Assembly: GCA_905182995.1 (NCBI GenBank)
Contig: CAJJDP010000001.1
Coordinates: 887,973 to 920,203, forward strand
Source of the DNA: Paramecium octaurelia
Lineage: Eukaryota > Ciliophora > Oligohymenophorea > Peniculida > Parameciidae
Reading direction: 5' to 3'
DNA: 32,231 nt
The translations under genes were made by a program, and so were the position numbers. Every line of letters starts with the position of its first letter. Position 1 is the stretch's first letter. Below are positions 13,401 to 24,560 of the stretch, piece after piece. The notes beneath the pieces were generated by a model. That model worked only from the letters and a program-made list of their open reading frames with translations, ran no database searches and had not been told where the DNA came from.

Positions 13401-16400
13401 TCAACAAAATTACCTTGAACAATAATATTTTATCTATTTAAATAAAGTATTTTTTTTATTGAATGATCAATTCTAATATTTTTCTCAATCCTAATGGATT
13501 ATTCATGTATTTTCCAGATTCTAATTTCATTCTTGCTCAGCGATGCCATAATCTCACCATTCTGACTAAAATCTATATCTTAAATATTTGATTCGATCGT
13601 CTCACTTTAAATTAAGCTAAATTCAACTGAATTCCATAATTTGATATCTTTAGAAAAAATTGTTCTAAAAAAGAAACAAAAAATTATGTTGTTGGCCAAA
13701 AAACAACTCTATTGGCTTCATTTTGCAATTACTTTTATATTTAAAATTGCTGTTGTTCTAAATCTATGATATTCCAAATAATAATTGTTTTATCTTAACT
13801 ACAGGACACCATTTTTGTTCCATCAGTTGAAAATCCAAAATCTAATACCTAATTTGTGTGTGTTTTTAATTTTACAATTAGTTTCTGTTTTTGTAAATCC
13901 CATAGACAAATAGTCTTATCTTTGCTGCCTGAGCCTAAAACTAAATTATCATTTGTGAATTTTAGGCAAGTAATATTTTCAGTTTATTCTACAAACATAC
14001 AGAGCTTCTTAATTTGGGGAGGATTTTTCACCTCCCATATTTGGATTTTAGGATTGTCCTTCTCATCTTTTTTGGGATGGCAACAAGCTATCATTTAAGA
14101 GCCAGGTGATATCTCAACTAAATTAATTTCAAATGAAGTATCTATTCTTAAAAAGTCTTATTGATCAAGCATCTATTATACATCATATAACTTCAGTGAT
14201 CTGGCCTACCTTGAAGCAAACGTTTTACCATCATTTGAATAACCTATTTATAGTATGCTCTATTATTAAACTATGGAAAATAATAAATGAATTTGATTTA
14301 AGTTCTCAATATTCCAGAATTCTAATTTATTGTTTTTTCCTCCTGTTGCAAAGATTTTAGAATCGTTTGAAAATGCAATTGCGAATGTATATTCTTCTTA
14401 CATTGGAAATTCTAGAATTTCTTAAATATCTTTAATATTTTTAGCATTCCAAATTTTAATTTGAGTGCCAGCTGTGGCTATAAGTTGAAAGTTAGAGGAA
14501 ATTACAATAGTACTTATTAAACCTTATTAGTTTTGTTTTAGTACATATTTCTATTAATATTTTTATTGCTGCAGATTTTGCATTTTCCAAAAGTGTAATT
14601 GATTTGAAAACGTTTCAGCTGCCAAATATTCACCATTGGATGATGTAAACAGATTTTAGTATTCATAATTGATTAATGATTAATATGTTAATTAACACAG
14701 ATCATTAGGATTAAAGAAATATATTCTATCCTTAGTAAGACATGCAAAAAAGTTGTTGCATCTAGAGAATGTTAGTAATGTTTAATTTTCTGGCAAGGAT
14801 ATACTCTTAAAATCTCCATCGCCTTATAACTACCACAGATTTATCACTCCATCTTTACTGCTCGATATTAAATTAAGACCATCATCGCTAAAAGCAATTT
14901 AATTTATGTTAGATTTATGACCAAATAATGATGGTTTTTCTTTGCAAATGATATCTTTCCAATTTGCTTTCTCTATTGTTGCACAGTTAAAATTACATGA
15001 ATCAATCGAAACATTAGTAAATTCTGTATTATTTAAATTACAATTATAGAAACTTAATCCATTTAATTTTGTATCTTTTATTTATACTTTGCTTAAATCA
15101 AGATCTTCCAAATGTTCTTTTAAATAGCTTAAAAGATAAAGTGAATTAGAAGAAGATCTAGTAAAATTAATTTCTTAATCTTTTTATGATAATGAGGCTA
15201 ATCGAATTAGTATATTCTTAATTTTTTCAATCTTTGTTATTTTTGGTTTTAATAATTCTAAAGTACCTATGTAATGTTCTAGTGATAAATTAAATAATTC
15301 ATTATTAAAACTGCTTTAAGCTAATGTTTCTTAGTCAACATTTTGTGTCTCATTGATAAAGATTCTATTAATCAAATTCAGAAGGTATTTGGCCACAAAA
15401 TATTCCTAAATTGATTTATGATTGAAGGTATAAACACTACCCTTTGAATTAATCAACATACACTTATGTAAAAGTGCTTTATATTCGAAATCTTCTTAAT
15501 TCTCACTAAAATAAGAATCTTCCCAAGAAACCTCAATTTTCCTCTCTTTCTCAACTTATTATATAAATAATTTTCCTTTTTATTGATAATTTACTTGGGT
15601 AATTTATCGCTATGTCATATCTATAGCCAAATACATAGAAATGTCTTATAGGTCTAACAAAAAGCTTTCATGTTGAAGACTTTTACCCAAATCTTTCAAC
15701 TTTTGTAATTGTTAATTGTGATAGAAATTTACAAATATATGATAAAAGTCAAAAGCATTAAATTAATTTAACTTGAAAGCAGAAACAATAAAATTGGCAT
15801 CAAACCTCACTATAAAGGATTTGTTTGAAAAAATAGTAGTATTATTTATGTATTGTATAGAGTTAGCTAAAGAAAATGATTCAAAAAAGTTTTAACTATC
15901 TAAATCTTCTATAATCTAATCAAATTATCTTTCAAGTTCGTAGTTTTGTTCCTTAGCCTTCATATCCTTTTAATTTTAATCCCTCGATTTCTAACCTTAA
16001 TTTATTTACTATACCAAGTATTTTTCAAGTTTAAATTCAGATTTCTTAGCTTCTCTTTTTAAAACCATAAAGTTTTTTTATAAAATATCTCGAATTGAAT
16101 TTGATTATGAGTAATATTGTAACATTTTTGGTAATATGAAAACAATAATCTCCATCATAAAAGGAGTGCCCATCATATGAAATATATTAATATTCTAAAC
16201 TACTTTTAAAAATCTTTGTTCACCCCATAATTAAAGCAATTCCTTTTTTAGAGAAACCATCTAATTTGAATTGATAAATTAAAAAAATTCTATTGTTTAC
16301 ATTTTCTATATAAGCTTATCTAAATCCTAGGTCAAAAATAACGCTTCAGAATTTTGTTGTTATTAAATAATAGAACAAATAGTACTTTCTAATTGACTCC

Positions 16401-19400
16401 ATATCAACCTGAATTCATCTAAAATGAAATTCTATCCTTTAATTATTTAAGAAATTCATAAAACCTTTTAACCGTTCTCTTTATACTTATTTAAACATAT
16501 ATTTTAATATATTATGTGCTTTATTCTACACTAAATGGTAATATTTCAATTTCTTTTAGAGTTTCAATACTCTAACCGTAAAACCACGTTTGATATCCAA
16601 TTTAATTTAATATTTCATCTCTTGTAGTAATAATAATCTTAACAGTTAAATCAGATGCTTAGATGTTGAGATCTTAAGCCAGTCTATTAGTTTAGTATAG
16701 ATTTGTTCCAATACTTTTAAATTTCATCTCATCATAGCTCTCTAATATAATCACAATTTTTAGATTTCCATTTATTATGGCCTCCTTGAATTCTCTTACC
16801 TGAATTTTATCAAAATTATAATTTTCAGATTCAAGAGCTTAATCAATCAAATTATGATTAGGATCTTTTAATGAAGGAAGCGATACATAAATTGGGATCC
16901 AATTTGGGGATATCTAATCACAACTCCAGATTAATTCTTCTATATTTCTAGATGCTCTACTTTTTCCTGAACCTGCTTTGCCTTTTATTAACATGATATC
17001 CTTTTTCTTTTCGTAATCACTCCATAAGAATTCATTAACTTCTCCATCAAAATCATCATGTTTGTTTGCAATTAAAAATGTTGTGAATTCTCCAATGCTA
17101 TTAGTTTTCTTATTTCCAGAGATAGGATCGTAGTCCTAAGTTTTTATCTATATATGAACTTAATCTAATTATTATTCGTGCTATGATATTATGACCTTCT
17201 GCTTTCTTATATTTAATAATTCTTAAAAATTCTTTCCTCTTAATCTCCTTACATCATCTTCAACTTATTTTACACTTGATAGTACCTAGTCTATTGAAGA
17301 TTTAATATTTTTCAAGTCTTTGCTAATTTCTCTTAAAAATATTAAACTAATATCTAATCTTTGTGACATATCTGTAATATTATCCAAATATATCTCAAAA
17401 TTATCATATGCCTGTTAGAGTTATAGTTTCATTTCATCCTAATTGTCACTAAGTAATACTTAGTTTTCTAGTTGTTATATTTATTTTAATCTTGATTGCA
17501 TTTCTGTTTTCAATTTAATTGAGAAATTCTGTAAATCTTTTGAGAATAACTTCCTCTACATCATTATCATTTCTTCATTTTTAAGTAGGTTTCTAACACT
17601 AGGATGTTTTTCAATTATCCAAATTTGTTTTAATAAATTTTCACAAAACTCTTATATAGTCTCTTCTTAAACTATGGATTGCATCTTAATTAAATTGAAT
17701 ACTAATAATTCCCTAACTTTATATGAAGAACTTTAAAAAATATCAAATAATCCCTCTTTGTAATTTGTCTTTAATTCATTTTTAAACTGCATAATCATAT
17801 TTGATATTTTATCTATTTTGACATCCTATGGTAACATTAGTTATTCTTCAATGAAGAGAGTATTAAAGTTAAATATTTATATAATTGTAGGAATTTATTC
17901 TATATTCGGTTGATTTTCAAGCTTTATCATAAATTCCTCATCCAAAACAATTTATTCATTTTTGTTAATTTATTAACAGCATCCCAAAGTGTTTTGCAAT
18001 AAATCATTAAATGGTTGATTCAAACTTTCTGTAAAGTTGTTCTTTAAATTATTTAATAATGATAAATTTATTTATTAATCTTAAGAAGTTGTATCAGGAA
18101 GATGGCACTAAATTATTTCTTTTAAAATCTTTGATTTACTTATTAAATCTTCTATCATTTAAATTGGACTTTCACAATCAAATATATCTTTCATTTACAA
18201 TTTCAATATTTCTACTTAGTCCAATTATACTTGAACTTTAGCTAATTACACAATATTCTCTGTTTTATCAACCTAATTTAAGTCGTATAGTTTGGTATCT
18301 AATAATCTAATAATTTCTTATTAAATAACAACTTTATTCTCCTGAACTAAACAAATTAATCCCAATTTTGTTTTGATTTTTGATAATAATAATAAATAAT
18401 CAGCCTTAATTGATTCATCCCAATCCTTGTTTAATATTTCATTTTTTTCTTTAATAATTTAATTTGATATATTATTAAAATCTATTTATATATCTTTTGT
18501 GAATTCTACATTTTAATATTTTTTAAAAAGCATTTACAAACAATCTTTTTTATCCAAAATTTAGGATTTAATATATTCGTTTATATCATTTTAATTTTGA
18601 ATTTACCCTTCTGCTTGGATACTTTTATTTGCAAACACTCCTTATAATTATGCTGATAAAGATATCAATTTTCTCTGATGTAATTTAAGAATGATTCTTA
18701 ATCCCTTGTATATGTTTAAATTAGAATAAATCATTATCAAAATTGTTCTTATATCAGACACTTTTTCAATATTTAATTTTTCCTTTTACAAGACTTTAAA
18801 ATGTTCAAGAATTTCATTAACTAAAGCTAATATCAAGTTTGGATTAAGTAACTTAATAATTTATGATGCTATTCTTATTTAGGAAATTGGTTCTTTCATA
18901 AATCCTTGGAATTATTTCTACTCTAAAATTGATAAACAATTTCTCTTTATGGACACTTATTATTCAACAAATTTATCTAAATAATTAATGATGTTCGTAA
19001 TAATTATAATATTTTAGCTTATTTTTGATTCAAGTGGTTCTTCCATTTCAAGCTTACCAACAATTAATTCTTCATGGGAAATAGTTGTAAATTAACATAT
19101 TTATATCCAAAATCTAGATACTATTTGTAGATTATTTAGAAATTCTGTTGAATGTTTGTTTTCAATTTCTTTAATAACTGTTAACGACTTTTGCTTTTAT
19201 TATTTCTGTTTCTCACTTAAATTTTCACTAGTCCCTTGTAATATGGTTTAGAAAATAGAATTCATAGAGAGCTCTTTATTTATTAATAAACATATCTCGT
19301 TTAATAAGCAGTATAATAAGAAGCTTGATTATTTTATTTAACACATCTGAAACATTACGTCTTGCCTGCTTATTTTTATTTCTAGCAGTTTATTATTTTA

Positions 19401-20876
19401 TAATTAGCTATTATATTAATTTATTTATAATTTAAGAGCTTCCAAATTACTTAGTAACTACTCTTTTATAGAAACTAATTAAGCTATTAAAGCTTTTAAT
19501 AATTCTAAATTTGATTAATTGGCTAGTTGTTGAATAAAAAGGTCCTCATGAGTTATTTACTAACCTTTGTTTTCATTGAAATTAAAATTGATATAGTTTG
19601 GTAATAATTAAGTATCCGTTTAATTTTGAATCAAGTACTCTTAAAATAATTTGAATGTTCTAAACTTTTTGAAGATTACATTTGATTTTTTAAATATAAT
19701 TAGTTTACCAGCAAATTTATCATATGGCAACTGAATTATTTAACTTTAATTAATTAGGCGTTCCCAAACTTCTTATTCAGTGGTTCCTTATTATAATAGA
19801 TATGCTAATTAATTCTTATGAATTATTGGTCTGTAACACATAAGATCAGATACCAGGTTGACCCAACAATAATGCACCATCCAATCCTTAGAAAATTTTA
19901 TATACTTTGAATATCCATCTTGAAGTTGCTTAATAATATTCTAAGTTGAGTATCCCAATCTTAATTAATTCAAGATCTACCATTTGAGATTTTCGAAAAA
20001 AAAGTAGATTTCATATATTTCTAGAGGATTTTAAATTTTTTTATCATAGAAATTCAGCAGTAAAAATTTACCACCTTCAATTAATGAATTTATTAATTCA
20101 TCACTAGGTTTCAGTTATGATATTGATGACATCAATCCACACAAAATTGAGATTGCTAATTCTTTACCTTTTCCAGAGTTTGTTCTACAATGAGCAATGC
20201 AGGTTTTGATCATTTAAAGCTCAAATTCCACTCCATTCAGCCAAATATTAATTGCCTCTACACTAATTTGAGATTCTATTTCAGAAATATATCCCAAAAA
20301 TTTTTGTTTTAAGTCTTCCTACATGTATCTTTCTTCATTTTTTAATTAATACGAAAATATTATTCTAAATAGATCATTACAAATTTAGAGCAAAGTATAA
20401 AATAGGAAACCCGAAAGTTTGATATAAATAGTTAATTGTTTCAATAATTATTCAGTTATTTTTTCTATTAATTCATAATTTTTTAAGACTAAAGATTCCT
20501 CTTAACAGAGTATATGAAATTACTACTTATGATTGTAAAACCATTAAAATGCTGAAAGTACCTCATCCTAATACAATTTATCTTGAAAACTTAAGGATTT
20601 TTCAACTATTATGTTTGTAAACTTTTCTAAATTTGAGGCGAAATTCTCTTCAAGTTATTTATCTTCATAAATCAAATTCTGATGGGCTTTTGTTGCTCCA
20701 CAACATCCACCTCCTCTTAATTGAATATAAGGGAGCTAATTTTGGACCTTTAGGTGATAATTTGAAAATTCAAAATAATTTGGATTTTATAACTGTTCAA
20801 TACCTTCGTTCTAGTTTGGATCTTCTAAAGTCGAAACTTATAGATTATTATTAGATATGAATTTAGATGTCTTCAT
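10476..20876 (-). CDS. Giant NACHT-WD40 protein (STAND NTPase), frame broken by three 1-nt losses
   Basis: Starts at ATG 20876-20874 (MKTSKFISNNNL) and ends at TGA 10478-10476, about 3,467 codons. Residues 1-1270 are helical and Gln/Leu-rich, with a coiled-coil-like part at about 1130-1260. The NACHT-type P-loop domain has Walker A GKAGSGKS at 1299-1306, then WIPIYVSLPSL, a Walker B-like strand IVIILESYDEM ending at 1384, and a sensor-like VKIIITTRDE. A winged-helix or helical part follows to about 1920. A pentapeptide-like stretch (LNGLSFYNCNLNNTEFTN) lies at 1921-1972. WD40 repeats fill 1976-3467, for example KTICLWD and TIRLWD. The family binds ATP/ADP as a switch while the WD40 part senses a partner; the ligand is unknown. 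The Walker B motif has Glu where NACHT proteins usually have the first Asp. The frame shifts near 16436, 13654-13685 and 12782, each equivalent to one lost base, summing to a whole codon. Elsewhere there is no TGA. So the copy is either very recently inactivated or carries consensus errors. No intron was found. Confidence 0.92.
12782..12785 (-). other. Frameshift site 3 in the NACHT-WD40 gene
   Basis: On the coding strand the bases read ATCTGTTTTATACC. Upstream, the frame giving YIGVALENQI is the one that continues the WD40 part. Downstream, the frame giving RKYYHNGEGIQIDC continues to the stop. One extra T in the TTTT run would join them smoothly. A GT...AG intron that would correct the phase is not present here. 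Confidence 0.8.
13654..13685 (-). other. Frameshift site 2 in the NACHT-WD40 gene
   Basis: Two to three runs of six T on the coding strand lie between NRVVFWPTT and KDIKLWNSVEF. The phase change equals loss of one base, most simply in a T run. The exact base cannot be placed. Candidate GT...TAG pairs of 13, 40 and 43 nt were tested by eye and do not restore the phase. Confidence 0.75.
16436..16437 (-). other. Frameshift site 1 in the NACHT-WD40 gene
   Basis: At about residue 1480, just after the NACHT domain, the coding strand reads TTAAAGGATAG. The upstream frame (KRFYEFLKQLK) meets a TGA shortly after. The frame that continues (NFILDEFRLIWSQLE) is reached if one G is added to the GG pair. 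Without this base the product would be truncated soon after the NTPase domain and would lack all WD40 repeats. Confidence 0.8.
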
Positions 20877-20926
20877 TGTTTAATATTTAAATTAACACAT
20901 TAAATAATTAAGATTTATTTTTAGAG

Positions 20927-21919
20927 ATGAATTAAATAAGCGAAATTAAGTTGGATTATATTAATGCGTCATAAAATGCTGATGATTTTTCTTTAAAGGT
21001 CGAATATATTATTTTAGCGGTGAACTAAAATGTACTAGCTGTTGACTAGACATATTTCTAAAGGTATTGGTAATTACAAGAAAGGATTTGTGTTGGGCTA
21101 TTTTTGAAGATTTTTTGCATCTAATTGGACTAGTGTCAGGAATTTTCATATGGATCCTAGCACTGTCTTTAGAGTTTATTTTTAAAATAGCACTGTTGTT
21201 AAAAATTTCAACTACTATAATTAGGTATTGTAAGGCAACTATAATTGATTCATAGACTTAGTATAGACATTAAAAACTCAATATTCTTTCGTCCTATCGA
21301 GCTTGAGCTTGTCAATATTCAACTTAAGACATAGTTAACTAAATCAATTAATTATCAAAAGAAAAATTGTATAAAAGCTGATATTGATATTTTGTTTCAA
21401 AAAGAACTTATAATCATATAATAATTTATTAGACTTTTCATTATAATAAAAATAAAGAAACAAAAAAAATACAATAGAAGTCACTCTCAAATAATTATCA
21501 GTTTCGTAATGTTGAGAAGTAAACAAAAACTAAGTGTGACAATCTGCAATTAGAAAAGCCTCAGGGGAAATCTATTTGAATCGACACATTTTGTTTAAAC
21601 ATATAAATTACCTTTCATAGCTTCTTTTTGTTTATAAGAAACCAAATTCATCGGATATCACGCCTACAAGTAAAAATTCTTTCAAAACTAAAGATATGTT
21701 CTGAAAATAAATGATGCTTAATTAAGTTTTCTTTTTGTAATTAAATAATAATATAGTTTAGTTTTGAATAAATTAATTGCCAATATTTATAAGAGGAAGG
21801 CTGCAGAGAATGAATAGATAATATTTTCAACCAACTTGATATTAATATTTTTATTCTTGATCAAATAGCTTCTTAATTTAATTGCCGATTTTTTATTTAT
21901 TTTAGGTTAGAAATAGTGA
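20927..21919 (+). CDS. Hypothetical protein, 330 codons, divergent from the NACHT-WD40 gene
   Basis: An ATG-started frame (MNQISEIKLDY) with no TGA until 21917-21919. I counted 18 TGA triplets in the other two plus-strand frames over the same interval, so their complete absence from this frame is unlikely though not impossible by chance. The product would be rich in Gln, Leu and Ile, with a Cys/Gln-rich part near residues 65-95 and a hydrophobic C-terminal segment (LILIFLFLIKQLLNLIADFL) that could be a membrane helix. I do not recognise a family or a catalytic motif. Only 50 bp separate its ATG from the ATG of the NACHT-WD40 gene, so any shared divergent promoter would be very short. It may be a real unknown gene or a chance frame. 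Confidence 0.35.
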
Positions 21920-22531
21920 CTACTATTATGTTAACCTAAGAAGGTGAAGCAGCCATAATAATGATATTATTCTAAGGATGCTTTTAGAATTATTAAATGA
22001 TTTTATTATTTCAACAAATTACTTATTATCTCTAATTACAAAATAAAATTTGGTTTCAATATATTTTGCTATTTGAGAAAGAACTAATTTTAAGACTGCT
22101 ATTGAAAAGGAGTAGAATATTGAATTGTTAACTAACTAAAGTTCAAGGTAGCTTTAAATAATAATCACTTAACTATTTATTTACTCTCTTTCTTATTCAA
22201 TTTAAATGCTCATTCTTCTATATAGGATCGTAATAATTTCCCTTTCCATTTCACTTTATATTGTGTTTAATAGAATCACAAACTTTTTCCCATCTCAATT
22301 TGCTTTACTAATCCAAATTACACAAAATTGATATCCTTTTCACCATATCTTGTATTGATTCACTCATATCATATATCATATATATAATTTTCGATCCTAT
22401 TAGTAAAATTAAATATTTTAATAATCCTCGAAATTTAACAATTTCTCCTATCATAATTAAAATCTTCTTTGAGTTAAAATTTTTAAACCAATCAGAAAAA
22501 ATAACTTTCATAATTTTTTTTCTCCACGCTC
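21920..22531. other. Intergenic, weak ORF only
   Basis: AT-rich. A minus-strand frame of 86 residues (22511-22251, MKVIFSDWFKNF, partly hydrophobic) is open but short enough to be chance. It starts directly downstream of the orphan WD40 fragment on the same strand. Nothing else is supportable. Confidence 0.4.
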
Positions 22532-22590
22532 AAATGACCATCTAATTTGGCTATTTATTATCCTGTCTTAAACCCCATAAACGGATAGAA
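22532..22590 (-). repeat. Orphan fragment of a WD40 repeat unit
   Basis: About 59 bp that match, almost base for base, part of the 126-bp units of the right-edge gene: plus-strand core ATGACCATCTAATTTGGC, then ATTATCCTGTCTTAA, then CCCATAAACGGATAGA. It lies in the same (minus) orientation. Relative to the unit consensus there is a one-base loss after GTCTTAA, which would break the frame. Weaker similarity (AAACATAATTTGTA) continues to about 22652. It is a truncated, displaced copy of the repeat array about 9 kb away and is not an independent gene. Confidence 0.75.
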
Positions 22591-22652
22591 TAGACTAAAG
22601 TAGTGCAACGATGAAAACATTTAGGCCATTTGAAGTATAAACATAATTTGTA

Positions 22653-24560
22653 GTAAAATCAAATAATTAGGGGCGGTAGTATTTAGTAATACATATTTTA
22701 GCAATTACGTTAAATGTAATTAAATAACACTCAAGTGCATGATGTAACAATATTTGCCAATCAAATCTTGATTGTGAAAAACAAAATGTAAACAATCCTT
22801 AAGTTCGTCATCATTAGTCCTGAAGGAAGCATATAACCGATAAGTTTGACATGATATCTGTACTAGATGGTAGAATAAAGCACAACAATGACTATACTCA
22901 TTATAATAAGACTTGAAGTAAAGAAATATAAGAATTAATAGAGCAAGAGTATGTGATTCTGTTAATAGAATGGCTTATTTATCAATATAAAGGTGCAATC
23001 ATTTACTGCAAAAAAATTTTAAAACACTTAGTGCATTGTATTAGAGTAGAGTACGATCATTCTTGTGAAGTGCTCAATATTTATTAAAACAAAGTAAATG
23101 GAAGATTTAACTTAGGAAGCAAGGAGTGCATTCTGACTGCCTATCTAAGACCTGTTCTGGTTTTACTTAAATTTCATTAGTTTAATTATTGCAGGCTCCA
23201 TCACTAGAAAACAAGCATTATTATTTTCCATACCAGTACAATCAAAAATTTTTAATACATTTAAAATTAGTAAATTCTCCAAATATCATTGTTTAAACTC
23301 TAATAAAGGTGATTCTTTACACTAACTTAATTTACAGAATAACCAAAATTACAGTAAGTAGTTATCAGCAAATCACGTACATAACATGCTCAATTAGTTC
23401 AATCAGCAAAATAAATAAAGGCCTCTAATAAAAATGCAACTATAGATTTGGTAGCCTCACAAATATGTATCAGGGAATGAACAATTTAGAAATTTACCAG
23501 AAAAGCACCTCCTGAATTTTTGGCATCACATCTCAGTCCGCCCAATACGTAATTATCAGATATCTCTAGTTGAGATGATTTATATTATGATACTAAAAAA
23601 TAATATTTGTTGGAAGCCCCTAAACAAATTATATTATTTCAATTAAACTATTGAAGTAACTGAAGGCGAACAGCATAAAACATCTATTCTTTTATCACCT
23701 ACATTCTTGAATATTAATAATTATTTTTTGCACTTTTCGCCCTAGCAATGAAAAGTTTATTTGAGTGCTCGATAATTACTTCAATGCAATCAGCAACAAT
23801 TCTTACAATGTTAGTTTTTTAGGTGTATAATAAACAACTCAAAATAAATTAATAATATGAAAAATGAAATAAAAGGAGTAGGATGAAGTTTTGAAATCTA
23901 AAGATGTTGAATAAATTTTTTTTAGAGGACTTAGCAGGTTTTTGGTGAGGAAAAGATTAAAGGCTAGTTCCTCATGCTAACTATTTGAAGTCTAAGCCAT
24001 TATTCTAATTATGGAGGGAAAAGCCATTTGATATCAACAAATTAAACTATTTACTGCGTGCAGTTCAGAATCACACAAAATAAACAACTTTAGAATTGAC
24101 TTAATAGGCTGGTAATTATTAGCTCCATTCCTTCTGGGTAAAAATAAAGTAAATTGGTAATTTGTGCCTCTAAATTCACCACTAAATGAGAATCTTGTTT
24201 AGTTTTATTATTTTATGTTTAAATACATGTGCCTCATACCTGTTTCAATAGATGTTGATTAATACTAATTCTGAAAATTTGGAAGTTTTGAATTCCTGAG
24301 GCAAAATGATGCACCAAACTCAATTTGGATGGTATATTTCGATCACAACTATCAAATGAAATAAAATTATGTTTCCATCTATTTCACTACAACTATATAA
24401 ATTCTATTAAATATTATGTAGGTAATTTAAAATAGCAAGTAATAATAGTACATCAATGCTTGCATTATTTGATGAAACAAGTCATTACATAATTATAATT
24501 TTAGGAATGCTTTTATGAAATATTTTATGAGGTATTCAAAAAAAAATGAAAAATTGATTT
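22653..24560. other. Gene-poor stretch with ambiguous coding-like pieces
   Basis: No intact gene. On the plus strand, open frames at about 22913-23310 and 23340-23750 give protein-like text. On the minus strand, about 24370-24060 (FGASFCLRNSKLPNF) and 23630-23380 (NYVLGGLRCDAKNSGGAFLV) also do. The SGGAFLV string is reminiscent of parallel beta-helix surface proteins, in which GGA turns recur, but a single instance is not proof. Both strands look plausible over the same bases, so I assign no gene. Confidence 0.35.

Noticed and set aside
13856..14360. Plus-strand open frames within the giant gene
   Set aside because: They are antisense shadows of the WD40 region, which is continuous and motif-bearing on the minus strand.
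12782..16437. Introns as the cause of the three phase changes in the giant gene
   Set aside because: No GT...AG pair of about 18-35 nt at any of the three sites has a length that restores the phase. One 41-nt pair near site 1 would, but it is too long for the genus and would delete residues that look conserved.
856..20876. Internal eliminated sequences (TA-bounded) inside the WD40 genes
   Set aside because: Both coding regions are continuous apart from one-base losses, so no insert needs to be removed to read them.
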